The position numbers and the translations under genes were made by a program. Below are positions 27,556 through 36,593 of a DNA stretch of 64,000 nucleotides, one piece after another (position 1 is the first letter of the stretch; the number at the start of each line of letters is the position of its first letter). The DNA lies in assembly GCF_004962245.1 (NCBI RefSeq), contig NZ_SUHQ01000036.1:1-64000 (forward strand). The letters are read 5' to 3'. The DNA comes from Mesorhizobium sp. GTDB lineage: Bacteria > Pseudomonadota > Alphaproteobacteria > Rhizobiales > Rhizobiaceae. The notes beneath the pieces are model-generated. The model was not told the DNA's origin and did no database searches. It was given only the letters and a program-made list of their open reading frames with translations.

Positions 27556-29022
27556 CTATTCGATGATGAAGCCGAGACCGCCCTGGGCGCTTGGCGCGCC
27601 CGCACGGATAGCAGCGCGGTCTCGCGGGGGACTTGCCACGGAATTCGTCGGAGCGCCCCCTCCGTTCAAAGCCGGTGCCGCCCGCTCCGTAGGTGCGCTC
27701 ATCTGGTTTGGGTTGGAGCCTGGTCTTACAATGTAAGGCGTAACTAGAATGACCAGTTCTGACTCCTCTTTTTGAAACGAGGACGAGCGAAAAAGCGGTC
27801 CCAGGATCGGCATTTCTCCGAGCCAGGGAAAGGCCCTGACATCATTGTTGACGTTCCGCCTGATTAGACCGCCGATTGCGAAGCTCTGCCCACTGGCGAG
27901 TTCGACGACCGTATCGGCTCGGCGCGTGGAAACTGCCGGCACGGAAATTCCGTTGATTTGCACGGCACCTTGCGTCGACAGTTCACTGACTTCGGGCGTT
28001 ACGTGAATGTTGATTTGATTGTTGCTGAGAACTGTCGGCACAAATTCCAGACTGACGCCGAAGTGACGGAATTCAACCGATACCTGCCTGTTTTCCTGCA
28101 GGACAGGAATGGGAAATTCGCCGCCAGCTAGAAAGCTGGCTTTTTCACCCGACATAGCGGTGAGGTTCGGCTCAGCCAGGACGGAAGCTATATGCTCCTT
28201 GGCGAGCGCGTCGAGAACCGCGCTGACGTTGACGACACCGTTGTCGAATCCGATTTCTGCTGTACCGCCACCCTGGGTTGAACCAGATCCAGCGCTTGCA
28301 CCGCTTCCGCTTAGAACGCCCACTTTGAAATTGCCGATTTGACCGAAGGCGGACAGGTTGACGCCAAGTGACTTCATGGCGCTGCGTGAGACTTCGGCTA
28401 CGCGCACGCTGAGGTTAACTTGCAGGGATCCAGCGACCTTGATGTTGTTGACGACTTGCGCTCCGTCGCCCAGATATTGCTCAGTGACTCTTTTTGCGGT
28501 GTCGGCGACCTCTGCGTCGGGCGCCGTCCCGCTAAGGATTGCGCCGCGCGGCGTATAGTTGACGCGGATGGGATAGTCGCCGACCTGCTCCCGCAACATG
28601 GCGCGTAAATCCCCGATCGGTTGCGTGACAACGATACGCAATTCGGCGAGAGGCTCGCCGTTGCCGTCCAAGGCGAATAGGCTGGTCCGCCCCGATTTCT
28701 TGCCAAAGACGAAGATTGTTTTGCTCGATGGTGCCTGAAAATCCGCGATCGTCGGGTCAGCAACAAAGATGGTCGTGGCTGGCGCGGGCAGATGAACGGT
28801 CTCCCCGAGCGAAGAGGAAAGGGTCAGCGTGGCATTGATGCTATTCGAAGCCGCACGCGGCGCGCCTTTGTCCTGCTTGTTTTGCGCCGCGACACCAAGT
28901 GGGAAAGTCACAATAAGCGCGCAGAGGAGATGGCCCAGGTAACGGGGCACTGCAGGTCTCGGAACCTTGATGGCGATCGCCCGCCAATTGAGCGCAGGGC
29001 AAGGATGTTGAAGGATCAGCAA
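27556..29022 (-). CDS. rhcC2: RhcC2-like secretin (outer-membrane channel subunit)
   Basis: 488 residues. A signal sequence lies around residues 25-45. Then a pilus/secretion N-domain (about 60-130, TIFVADPTIADFQAPSSKTIFVFGKKSG), a BON/N-domain (about 140-200), and the secretin domain (about 240-440) with AKEHIASVLAEPNLTAMSGE, FLAGGEFPIPVLQ, IGGLIRRN and LGPLFRS. It resembles CpaC secretins. In rhizobial T3SS, secretin function is split between a short RhcC1 (at 39872-40570) and this partner. Start taken at TTG 29022; no ATG with a good ribosome site is upstream. A Tad-pilus CpaC is the alternative, but the neighbours favour RhcC2. Confidence 0.8.
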   Translation of the reverse strand: MLILQHPCPALNWRAIAIKVPRPAVPRYLGHLLCALIVTFPLGVAAQNKQDKGAPRAASNSINATLTLSSSLGETVHLPAPATTIFVADPTIADFQAPSSKTIFVFGKKSGRTSLFALDGNGEPLAELRIVVTQPIGDLRAMLREQVGDYPIRVNYTPRGAILSGTAPDAEVADTAKRVTEQYLGDGAQVVNNIKVAGSLQVNLSVRVAEVSRSAMKSLGVNLSAFGQIGNFKVGVLSGSGASAGSGSTQGGGTAEIGFDNGVVNVSAVLDALAKEHIASVLAEPNLTAMSGEKASFLAGGEFPIPVLQENRQVSVEFRHFGVSLEFVPTVLSNNQINIHVTPEVSELSTQGAVQINGISVPAVSTRRADTVVELASGQSFAIGGLIRRNVNNDVRAFPWLGEMPILGPLFRSSSFQKEESELVILVTPYIVRPGSNPNQMSAPTERAAPALNGGGAPTNSVASPPRDRAAIRAGAPSAQGGLGFIIE

Positions 29023-29048
29023 AATAGATCTTCTTTCGATTCGACAAA

Positions 29049-29735
29049 CTATGCGGATGACGCGTCAGTCAATTCTAGAATGTAGCCAATGCCACGGATG
29101 GTCTTGATCCGTGGCGTTGCACCTGATCTGGTCAGATGTCCACGTAAACGATAGATTCCGACTTCAAGCGCGTTGGCAGACACGTCGTCGTTGAACGAAT
29201 AGAGGTGATCTTCCAACTGCGCACGGGGCACGATGCGGCCTGCCCGGTTAAGCAGATGCTCTAGAATACAGAGTTCGCGACGTGCGATCATCATTGGGTG
29301 CCCAGCAACGAAAACCTGCCGGGCGACCGGATCGAAGTTGAGATTGCCAAATACGAGCCTCAGGTCGGTCATCTGTGACGCCCGGCGCAGAATGGCTCTC
29401 ATTCTGGCGATAAGCTCATCGGTAGAGACGGGTTTGAGCAGAAAGTCGTCCGCACCACCGTTGAAGATCGCAATTCGCTTATCGAGATCGTTAAGGCTGC
29501 TCATAATGACGGCAGGAACTGAATGCCCGTGGGTCCTCAACTGCCTCAGCCAACCCAAGCCATCGCCATCTGGCAGAGCCAATTCCAGCAGGAGAATTTC
29601 ATAGCTGGCGCAAGAAAATGCACTCGAGGCCAGTTCCAGAGTACCAACGACATCAACGACGAAGCCGCCATCCCCGAGCGCAAGTCGCATGGCGCGCGCA
29701 AGATCCGCATGATGATCCACGAGCAGCGTTCGCAT
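29049..29735 (-). CDS. ttsI: TtsI, activator of type III secretion genes
   Basis: 228 residues from ATG 29735 (GGAG 5 bases upstream). The frame runs on to 29879, but the extension is unlike a regulator. It is an OmpR/PhoB-type response regulator: receiver (1-118) with MRTLLVDHHADLARAMRLAL and the conserved Lys in DDFLLKPVS, then winged helix (about 130-225) with ARRELCILEHLLNRAGRIVPR and IKTIRGIGYIL. The phosphate-acceptor Asp is Glu at residue 51 (ILLLELALPDGDG), as reported for TtsI, so it should act without phosphorylation. A nod box and a tts box lie upstream. Known role: binds tts boxes and turns on rhc/nop genes. Confidence 0.95.
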   Translation of the reverse strand: MRTLLVDHHADLARAMRLALGDGGFVVDVVGTLELASSAFSCASYEILLLELALPDGDGLGWLRQLRTHGHSVPAVIMSSLNDLDKRIAIFNGGADDFLLKPVSTDELIARMRAILRRASQMTDLRLVFGNLNFDPVARQVFVAGHPMMIARRELCILEHLLNRAGRIVPRAQLEDHLYSFNDDVSANALEVGIYRLRGHLTRSGATPRIKTIRGIGYILELTDASSA

Positions 29736-30025
29736 TTCATCTCCTATCGAAGAGAGACGCGTCACCGGCGGCCATCTGATCGGAGCACACGGCGCACAAC
29801 TCGTCGCATCTCTCGGAACAGGTCCGAGTTGGAGGGACATGCAAGTCGCTCGGTGGCAATAGGCGCGGGTGAGGACCAACTGACGGGCTCAAATACGCCG
29901 GTCGGCGAACCCACGACGCCAGCAACCCGCGTGCGATTTCTCGTTGCATCATCTCTCCTACGTGCAGCCCCTGCGCTCGCAAGGCAGCGTCGCGGCCCAG
30001 AGCCCGATTCCCACAGAGGGTAGGG

Positions 30026-30044
30026 TTAGCTTTCGAGAAACTGA
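30026..30044 (-). promoter_or_regulatory. tts box in the ttsI promoter
   Basis: On the minus strand TCAGTTTCTCGAAAGCTAA, followed by CCC. These 19 bases are identical to the core of the nopX tts box at 39782-39803. It overlaps the last two bases of the nod box and is about 290 bases before the ttsI ATG, suggesting self-activation. Confidence 0.75.
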
Positions 30045-30089
30045 TTGAACAAATCGATTATTTGGATCGAATGCATCCACGGTATGGAT
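30043..30089 (-). promoter_or_regulatory. nod box (NodD binding site) for ttsI
   Basis: On the minus strand the 47-bp element reads ATCCATACCGTGGATG, then CATTCGATCCAAATAATC, then GATTTGTTCAATC. This matches the nod box layout ATCCA-N4-(C/T)GTGGATG-N-ATC-N-AAACAATCGATTTTACCAATC at most positions. It places ttsI under flavonoid-NodD control, as in other rhizobia with a T3SS. Confidence 0.92.
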
Positions 30090-30519
30090 GCAGCGCCGCA
30101 TCTTCAACGACTGCGGCTTCCTGATGGATTGTTGTGTCTGTCGTGCTCTGCTATTTCGCTGTCCTTCAAGGCTGGCGAGTCTGGTGGAACCTGCGCGTCA
30201 TTGGCTGTGGTAGCTTGATGCTCAAAAATGGAGCGCCCCGCGGAAAGCCGCTCTCAGATTTCCAAAAAGCCTTGCTGGTCCAAAAGAGCACTTCGCATCT
30301 CGACACCAAAATGGGCGAGGAAAACTGACGTCTGACAGGGATGTGTATGCAACAGCCGATTTGCGGCACCAGGAAACGACCGCGTTCAGGCTGGAGATCG
30401 ACGACCAACGGCTCCTCGATTTCCGCATTCAGGCCACGACGATCGACCGCTTTCCAAGCTCTTCCTGTGCGGGCGGATGCCGGCAAACAGCAGCACAGGG
30501 TCAGGGAAACCGCGAGCGG

Positions 30520-31010
30520 GCCTGCTTGATCGCCATGATCACATTGCCGCTGTTGCGCGTGCGGACCGGAATGCATTCGGTCCAGCCGGTGGCAATTTCG
30601 GTCAGCACCATCGTCTGCACGAAGCTCCCCGACCAAGACGTGCCCGAATGCGCTCAACAAAGCCGGGCGGCGGATCTTTCCAATCGCCGAGGTGCGGGCT
30701 TGCACCGAGCGGCGAACTGCCGAACTCATTCCTGCCCGGCGGCGCTGGCCGCCGCGAGCGACGATGCGGACCTCAGCCGCTCCGAAGCCTCCCACAACAC
30801 GATGAGCGCCTCGCGGACATCGCTGCCGTAACAGCGGCTGCGGCTCTTGCTCGCAGACGGCCTCTGCTCACGACGGTTCATAAGACGGATCGCGCGCGCT
30901 TGCGATAATAGCCGATTACCGCCCCGAACTCATTCAGAATGCGCCGCTTGTCAACGCCGCGATAACGCTCCACGATCGCCGCTTCAGTTCCGACCGTGTC
31001 GCCATGCTGA
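30520..31010 (-). pseudogene. decayed DDE transposase (integrase-type IS)
   Basis: Reading leftward, one frame gives VERYRGVDKRRILNEFGAVI then GYYRKRA, and after frameshifts REALIVLWEAS and TEIATGWTECIPVRTRNSGN with VIMAIKQARSRFP. These are landmarks of the large transposases with an Rve integrase core. At least two frameshifts and a stop are present, so it is dead. The rest of 30090-31411 shows no convincing gene. Confidence 0.7.
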
Positions 31011-31411
31011 GCCGCGCCATACTTCCCCCGAACCGGAATGGCACGACCTGTCCAATGCGGCTCGTTGCCTTCGTTAATTCGCTGACCGGAAAGGTACCGG
31101 AAGTCGTCTAACGCATCTTACCCGCTGAAACGGCGGCAACACCTCGACCTCAATCGCAGATCTTAGGAAATAGACGATCGCGTGGGGGCCTGTGAGCATC
31201 CGTTCACCGGATTTCCGTCATCGGCTGAGGCGAATTGCCACCATCGACCGTTATCGGATGGGCCGCGATACGTCGCCGTATCATGATTAGGGGGCGCACC
31301 TAGCGGAGCCATAGCTCTCCACCCAGCCATGTTCCCCTCGTTGGAAGATGTCCGGCGGACCAGAGGGGTGCTGTCCCGTCAGCTTTTCCTGAAGAGCGGC
31401 CAAGGCAATCC

Positions 31412-32446
31412 CTACCAATCCATCACCACCTTCCCCGAATTGCCGCTCTTCATCGCCTCGAAACCGTCGAGGTAGTCATCGACCCCGATGCGGTGTGTGA
31501 TCAGGCCCGACACGTCGAGAGGACCCTGCACCAGCGCGATCATCTTGTACCAGGTCTCGAACATCTCGCGGCCGTAGATGCCCTTGAGATGCAGCATCTT
31601 GAAGATGACCTTGTTCCAGTCGATCTCGAAGCCGGTCGGCGCAATGCCCAGAATGGCGATCTTGCCGCCATTGTTCATGGTATCGATCATGTCGCGGAAG
31701 GCGGGGGCTGCGCCCGACATTTCGAGGCCGACGTCAAACCCCTCGGTCATGCCGAGCGCCGGCATGACGTCGCGCAGCTTTTCCTTCGAGGCGTCGACGA
31801 CATGCTGGACGCCGAGCTTTTTCGCCAGTGCCAGCCGCACCGGGTTGATGTCAGTGATGACCACTTTGCGCGCACCGACGCATTGGGCGACGAGCGCGCC
31901 CATGATGCCGATCGGCCCGGCGCCAGTCACCAGCACGTCCTCGCCGACCAGATCGAAGGACAATGCGGTGTGGACGGCATTGCCCAAGGGATCGAAGATC
32001 GCGGCAATCTCATCGGGCACATCGTCGGGGATCGGCACGACATTGTGCTGCGGGATCGCCAGATACTCGCCGAACGCGCCCGGACGGTTGACGCCGACGC
32101 CGAGTGTGTTGCGGCACAGATGCCCTCGCCCGGCGCGACAGTTGCGGCAATGGCCGCAGACGATGTGGCCTTCGCCCGATACACGCTGGCCGACCTTGTA
32201 TTCGGTGACCGCTGCGCCGAAATCGGCAACGGTGCCGACGAATTCATGGCCCGTCACCATCGGCACCGGCACCGTCTTCTGCGCCCACTGGTCCCAATTG
32301 TAGATGTGCACGTCGGTGCCGCAGATCGCCGTCTTCTTGATCTTGATCAGCACGTCGTTGGGGCCGATTTCCGGCACCGGCACCTCTTCCATCCAGATGC
32401 CCGGTTCGGCCTTGGCCTTCACAAGCGCCTTCATCATGTTCGACAT
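31412..32446 (-). CDS. tdh: L-threonine 3-dehydrogenase
   Basis: 344 residues from ATG 32446 (MSNMMKALVKAKAEPGIW), preceded by AGGA. It is a zinc medium-chain dehydrogenase that oxidises threonine to 2-amino-3-oxobutyrate with NAD. Catalytic zinc site CGTDVHIYNWD, GHEFVG and structural zinc lobe CGHCRNCRAGRGHLC are complete. The Rossmann motif VTGAGPIGIMGALVAQ is at about residue 170. It is last in a leftward cluster, 65 bases after the adenosine-kinase-type gene. No kbl (glycine C-acetyltransferase) is next to it. Confidence 0.93.
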   Translation of the reverse strand: MSNMMKALVKAKAEPGIWMEEVPVPEIGPNDVLIKIKKTAICGTDVHIYNWDQWAQKTVPVPMVTGHEFVGTVADFGAAVTEYKVGQRVSGEGHIVCGHCRNCRAGRGHLCRNTLGVGVNRPGAFGEYLAIPQHNVVPIPDDVPDEIAAIFDPLGNAVHTALSFDLVGEDVLVTGAGPIGIMGALVAQCVGARKVVITDINPVRLALAKKLGVQHVVDASKEKLRDVMPALGMTEGFDVGLEMSGAAPAFRDMIDTMNNGGKIAILGIAPTGFEIDWNKVIFKMLHLKGIYGREMFETWYKMIALVQGPLDVSGLITHRIGVDDYLDGFEAMKSGNSGKVVMDW

Positions 32447-32511
32447 CAGGATTTCCCTATTCCGTGATTGCGCTTCTGGCGAGATAGCCTGCACAACGGG
32501 AAGGTAGGCCA

Positions 32512-33606
32512 CTAACTCGTTTGAACGTCCGGAATGGTCAGCCCCGCCTGCTCGGCCTCGCGGCGCAAATTCTGACGGGGCCTGGGGCCGATCTGCTGGA
32601 TCACCAATCCGGCTGCCAGTGAGCCAAGGTCGCCGCAGGTCTGCAAGTCACGGCCTTGCGTGTAGCCATGCAGGAAGCCGGCGGCATAGAGATCGCCGGC
32701 GCCCGTCGTGTCGATCAGCTCCTTGATGGCGGTCGCCTTGATCACCACGGTCTCGTCGCCGCGCACGATCACCGAGCCTTTTTCCGATCGGGTCACGGCG
32801 GCGATGCGGCAATCCTTGCGAATCTGCGCCAGCGCTTCGTCGAACGACGCCGTCTGGTAAAGCGATTTGATCTCGTGGCTGTTGGCAAAGACGATGTCGA
32901 CGGTACCCGAACGCATCAGCTCGAGGAACTCGTCGCGGTAGCGGTCGACGCAGAACGAATCCGACAGGGTCATCGACACTTCGCGGCCTGCCGCGTGCGC
33001 CAGCATCGCCGTCTGGCGGATTGCTTCCTTGGCGCGCGGCGGATCCCACAGATAGCCTTCGAAATAGGTGACCTTGGCGCCAGAGGCCTTGTCCGCCTCG
33101 ACATCCTCAGGCCCGAGCTCGACGCAGGCGCCGAGATAGGTGTTCATCGAGCGCTCGCCGTCGGGCGTGACGAAGATCATCGAGCGCGCCGTCGGCGGTT
33201 CACCCTTGAGCGGCGTGGTGTCGAAGGCGACGCCTTGCGCATGGATGTCGTGGGCGTAGATTTCGCCCAGCGCATCGTTGGAGACCTTGCCGAAGAAGGC
33301 GGCGCGGCCGCCAAAGCTGGCGACGCCGGCCGCCGTGTTGCCGGCGCTGCCGCCGGAGGCCTCGATCGCCGGACCCATGCGGCTGTAGAGCAGCTCGGCG
33401 CGCCTTGTGTCGATGAGGTTCATCGCTCCCTTGATGATGCCGTTGGTCTCGAGGAATGCCTCGTCGCACTGGGCGATGATGTCGACAATGGCATTACCGA
33501 TGCAGAGCACGTCATAATCCGCATCAAAATCTCCGCCAAAAACCCGAGCCGGCTTCTTGCCATGCCGGCCGGGCGTGGTCTCGCGAGTTGAAATGGGTTG
33601 CCGCAT
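32512..33606 (-). CDS. PfkB-family adenosine kinase-type sugar/nucleoside kinase
   Basis: 364 residues from ATG 33606, 19 bases after metK. Motifs are DYDVLCIGNAIVDIIAQCD near residue 30, the substrate GG motif ASGGSAGNTAAGVASFGG, and the C-terminal PfkB signature DTTGAGDLYAAGFLHG with the catalytic Asp. The N-terminal 28 residues (basic, Pro/Arg-rich) exceed those of usual members, so a later start is possible. Beside metK it would phosphorylate adenosine released from S-adenosylhomocysteine. Ribokinase-like substrates are the alternative. Confidence 0.85.
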   Translation of the reverse strand: MRQPISTRETTPGRHGKKPARVFGGDFDADYDVLCIGNAIVDIIAQCDEAFLETNGIIKGAMNLIDTRRAELLYSRMGPAIEASGGSAGNTAAGVASFGGRAAFFGKVSNDALGEIYAHDIHAQGVAFDTTPLKGEPPTARSMIFVTPDGERSMNTYLGACVELGPEDVEADKASGAKVTYFEGYLWDPPRAKEAIRQTAMLAHAAGREVSMTLSDSFCVDRYRDEFLELMRSGTVDIVFANSHEIKSLYQTASFDEALAQIRKDCRIAAVTRSEKGSVIVRGDETVVIKATAIKELIDTTGAGDLYAAGFLHGYTQGRDLQTCGDLGSLAAGLVIQQIGPRPRQNLRREAEQAGLTIPDVQTS

Positions 33607-33625
33607 GCGCTTGATCCAGCCGCCC

Positions 33626-34801
33626 TCACGCAGCTGCCGGTCCTGCTTCACGCAGCAAATCGTCAGCTTTGTCCGTCTTCTCCCAGGTGAACTCAGGCTC
33701 TTCACGCCCGAAGTGTCCGTATGTCGCCGTCTTGCGGTATATCGGGCGTAAGAGATCAAGCATCTTGATGATGCCTTTCGGTCGGAGATTGAAAACCTCG
33801 AGAACAAGGCGCTCGATCCTTTTTTCCTCGATCCTTGCGGTTCCGAAAGTATTGACCATGACAGAAACCGGACTGGCCACGCCGATCGCGTAGGCAAGCT
33901 GAACCTCGCAGACCTCCGCAAGGCCGCTGGCAACGATGTTCTTCGCGACATACCGGGCGGCATAGGCCGCCGAGCGGTCAACCTTGGATGGGTCCTTGCC
34001 CGAAAAGGCACCGCCGCCGTGACGCCCGGTCCCACCGTAGGAATCGACGATGATCTTCCGTCCTGTGAGGCCGCAGTCGCCGGCAGGCCCACCGACCACG
34101 AACCGCCCTGTTGGGTTGACCAGAAATCTGATCCCCGAAGTATCCAGGTGGGCCGGCAGGACCGGTTTTATGATCTCCTCAATGACGCCTTCGCGGACCG
34201 TGGCTTGTGAGACCGCTTCGTCATGCTGCGTCGACAGGACTATGGTATCCAGCGCCACCGGGCGGAGCCCTTCGTAGCGTACGGACACTTGAGATTTCAC
34301 GTCCGGACGCAGCCAGCCAAGCTGTCCCGCTTTCCGGACCTCGGCCTGTCTTTTCGTCAAATGGTGAGCGAGTTGGATCGGCAGGGGCATCAATGTATCC
34401 GTCTCGTTGCATGCGAATCCAAACATGATGCCCTGATCCCCTGCCCCCTGCCCGAGATCCTGCCCTCGTCCTTCATCAACGCCCTGGCTTATGTCGGGCG
34501 ACTGCTCGGTGAGGGCCAGAACGACGGCGCAACGTCGACCATCAAAGCCAATCGCATCATCGTCGTAGCCAATATCGAGTATCGTATCGCGGGCGACTTG
34601 GCTGTAATCGATGTGGGCATGGCTGGTGATCTCGCCAGCCACAACGACCATCCCCGTCTTCACCAACACTTCACAGGCGACGCGCGCCTTCGGATCGGTG
34701 CGCAGGACCGCATCGAGAATGGCATCGGAGATGTTGTCTGCCATCTTATCGGGGTGTCCCGCGCCGACGGATTCGGAAGAGAACACGAACTGCCTGGTCA
34801 T
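33626..34801 (-). CDS. metK: S-adenosylmethionine synthetase
   Basis: 391 residues. MetK makes SAM from methionine and ATP. N-terminal FSSESVGAGHPDKMADNISD, the methionine-loop region, MFGFACNETDTLMPLPI, the glycine-rich P-loop-like GGTGRHGGGAFSGKDPSKVD and the C-terminal FGREEPEFTWEKTD are all intact. The sequence is clearly divergent from a typical housekeeping copy in parts (for example RRCAVVLALTEQSPDISQGVD). It is downstream of glyA by 57 bases in the same direction. Confidence 0.95.
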   Translation of the reverse strand: MTRQFVFSSESVGAGHPDKMADNISDAILDAVLRTDPKARVACEVLVKTGMVVVAGEITSHAHIDYSQVARDTILDIGYDDDAIGFDGRRCAVVLALTEQSPDISQGVDEGRGQDLGQGAGDQGIMFGFACNETDTLMPLPIQLAHHLTKRQAEVRKAGQLGWLRPDVKSQVSVRYEGLRPVALDTIVLSTQHDEAVSQATVREGVIEEIIKPVLPAHLDTSGIRFLVNPTGRFVVGGPAGDCGLTGRKIIVDSYGGTGRHGGGAFSGKDPSKVDRSAAYAARYVAKNIVASGLAEVCEVQLAYAIGVASPVSVMVNTFGTARIEEKRIERLVLEVFNLRPKGIIKMLDLLRPIYRKTATYGHFGREEPEFTWEKTDKADDLLREAGPAAA

Positions 34802-34858
34802 AAAAATGCCCTCGCTTCAAGTGCTGGAGTTAGTGAGGAGTTTCTGGATTGGGGTGGC

Positions 34859-36196
34859 TTATCGGTCGGGGATGCCGGGAACATCGAACGCAGTGCAGAA
34901 GTCGGCAACGTCTCTTCGTACGCTCGCATGAACTTCCTGGTCATCGGGCTGGCGGCAGACCGAGTCGATGAAAGCGGCGATCTGCACCATCTCCGTTTCG
35001 CGCATGCCCATGGACGTCACCGCTGGCGTCCCTAAGCGGATGCCGCTTGTCAGCGCCGGATGCCGCCGGTCGCCCGGGACCATATTGAAATTCGCAATGA
35101 TGCCTGCACGCGATAAGCGCTCCGCATAGGCTTTGCCTGACAGCGGCCGGTCCCGAAGATCAAGGATCAGCATGTGATTGTCAGTGCCCCCGGTGACGAG
35201 TTCATAACCTCGCTCCAGAAGCGCCTGGGCCAGAGCCTTGGCGTTGTGGACGATCTGCTGACCGTAGACACGAAAGGACGAGTTCGCTGCTTCCTGCAAA
35301 GCGACGGCAAGCGCGGCGATAGTATTCATATGCGGTCCGCCTTGCAGAAGAGGGAACACGGCGCGGTCTATACGTTTGGCCAGATTGTGTTTGCTCTTCG
35401 GATGATGGAGGGGCTGATAACGGTCTTCATTCCTTGATAAAATGAAGCCACCCCGGGGACCGCGGATCGACTTGTGAGAGGTGCTGGTGACCACATCGCA
35501 ATGGGGCACGGGGTTCGGATGCACTCCTGCGACAACCAGGCCGCTGATGTGGGCGATGTCAGCCACCAGATACGAGTTCACCTCCGAAGCAATTTCGGCC
35601 ATTGCCGCGTAGTCAAAAATACGCGGATAAGCAGTTCCGCCGACCCAAATTAGCTTCGGGCGTTCCCGCTTGGCGGTCTCGCGCAAGTGGTCATAGTCAA
35701 TTTGCTGTGTCTTTTCGTGCAGCCTGTACGGGACGCGCTGATAATCGCTGCCGGAAAAATTGACGGACCAACCGTGAGTCAGATGGCCGCCTTCGGGTAA
35801 AGGCAAGCCCATCACTTTGTCACGGGGGCTCAAAAGCGCGCGATAGACAGCCTGGTTGGCTGGCGAGCCTGAATAAGGCTGGACGTTGGCGTGTTCACTG
35901 CCAAATAGCGCTTTCAGGCGCTCGATCGCGAGGGTCTCAAGCTCATCGACGATCTCGTTTCCGGCGTAGTAGCGCGCACCGGGGTATCCCTCGGCATACT
36001 TGTTGGTGAAAATCGACCCGGTCGCTTCCAACACCGCCGAGGAGGCAAAGTTCTCGGAGGCGATCAGTTTGAGAGTTGTCCGCTCCTGGCGCTCCTGTCT
36101 TAGAAGCAGTTCGCGAACGCGGGAGTCGACGGCGGCTAAGTGAGGCCGCCCGTAAGTGTCGGGCTGCGCGATGGCGCCGCCGGCGGAGTTATCCAT
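34859..36196 (-). CDS. glyA: serine hydroxymethyltransferase
   Basis: 445 residues. This PLP enzyme interconverts serine and glycine with methylene-THF. Family blocks are LKLIASENFASSAVLEATGS, NKYAEGYPGARYYAGNE, VQPYSGSPANQAVY, GLPLPEGGHLTHGWSVNFSG, VADIAHISGLVVAG and the PLP-lysine motif TSTSHKSIRGPRGG (family usually TTTTHKTLRGPR). The C-terminus differs from the usual but length is normal. Preceded by the ArsR-type gene with 37 bases of spacing, so probably coregulated with it. Confidence 0.93.
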   Translation of the reverse strand: MDNSAGGAIAQPDTYGRPHLAAVDSRVRELLLRQERQERTTLKLIASENFASSAVLEATGSIFTNKYAEGYPGARYYAGNEIVDELETLAIERLKALFGSEHANVQPYSGSPANQAVYRALLSPRDKVMGLPLPEGGHLTHGWSVNFSGSDYQRVPYRLHEKTQQIDYDHLRETAKRERPKLIWVGGTAYPRIFDYAAMAEIASEVNSYLVADIAHISGLVVAGVHPNPVPHCDVVTSTSHKSIRGPRGGFILSRNEDRYQPLHHPKSKHNLAKRIDRAVFPLLQGGPHMNTIAALAVALQEAANSSFRVYGQQIVHNAKALAQALLERGYELVTGGTDNHMLILDLRDRPLSGKAYAERLSRAGIIANFNMVPGDRRHPALTSGIRLGTPAVTSMGMRETEMVQIAAFIDSVCRQPDDQEVHASVRRDVADFCTAFDVPGIPDR

Positions 36197-36233
36197 GGTA
36201 GTCGCGCTCCATTTGGACTGATCTATTTCACGA

Positions 36234-36578
36234 TCAAGCAGGCGGTCCCTTCAACCGCGCGTCTTGTATTGCTTCCAGGCGTTGTAGGTCTCTTTTATGA
36301 TGACCATCATCGTGGGGCAGGAGATCGACCACCAATTGAGCCAGCCCGCCATCCTTGCCTCCTGCTTGCATATGGTACGAAGACTGCGGACGTTGTTCGT
36401 TGCAGCAAAGAAAGTTGGCTCTGACCAGCCGCCGGACGTGGCGTCGAACCTGCTCGCGAGGCAGACTGGTAATATCGGCCAGCTCGCCGACGGTTAGATC
36501 CGCATGCGCGCAAAGGCCCAGGATTCGAAGGCGATCAAGATGCGCTGCCGTCCTTACGCGATTTACCAGTGTCAACAT
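36234..36578 (-). CDS. ArsR-family regulator resembling the HTH half of SahR
   Basis: 114 residues from ATG 36578. Residues about 5-85 form an ArsR winged helix (AAHLDRLRILGLCAHADLTVGELADI, then LPREQVRRHVRRLVRANFL). It continues into LLPHDDGHHKRDLQRLEAIQ, the linker that in SahR-type proteins leads into a SAM-methyltransferase domain, but the protein ends 12 residues later. It heads glyA-metK-adenosine kinase, the kind of SAM-cycle genes SahR controls. So it looks like a SahR relative that has lost the effector domain. No metal-binding Cys pair typical of ArsR/SmtB is seen. Confidence 0.75.
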   Translation of the reverse strand: MLTLVNRVRTAAHLDRLRILGLCAHADLTVGELADITSLPREQVRRHVRRLVRANFLCCNEQRPQSSYHMQAGGKDGGLAQLVVDLLPHDDGHHKRDLQRLEAIQDARLKGPPA

Positions 36579-36579
36579 T

Positions 36580-36593
36580 GGTTGGCATCAACC
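36580..36593. promoter_or_regulatory. candidate operator at the arsR-type gene start
   Basis: GGTTGGCATCAACC is a perfect inverted repeat (GGTTG-GCAT-CAACC) ending one base before the ATG of the regulator. It could be an autoregulatory site; it is also just a short palindrome, so treat with care. Confidence 0.35.

Noticed and set aside
31493..32467. 324-aa rightward ORF
   Set aside because: Antisense shadow of tdh.
32512..34092. 526-aa reading of the adenosine-kinase-type gene with a long N-terminal extension
   Set aside because: The extension runs through metK in a wrong frame; the real N-terminus follows ATG 33606.
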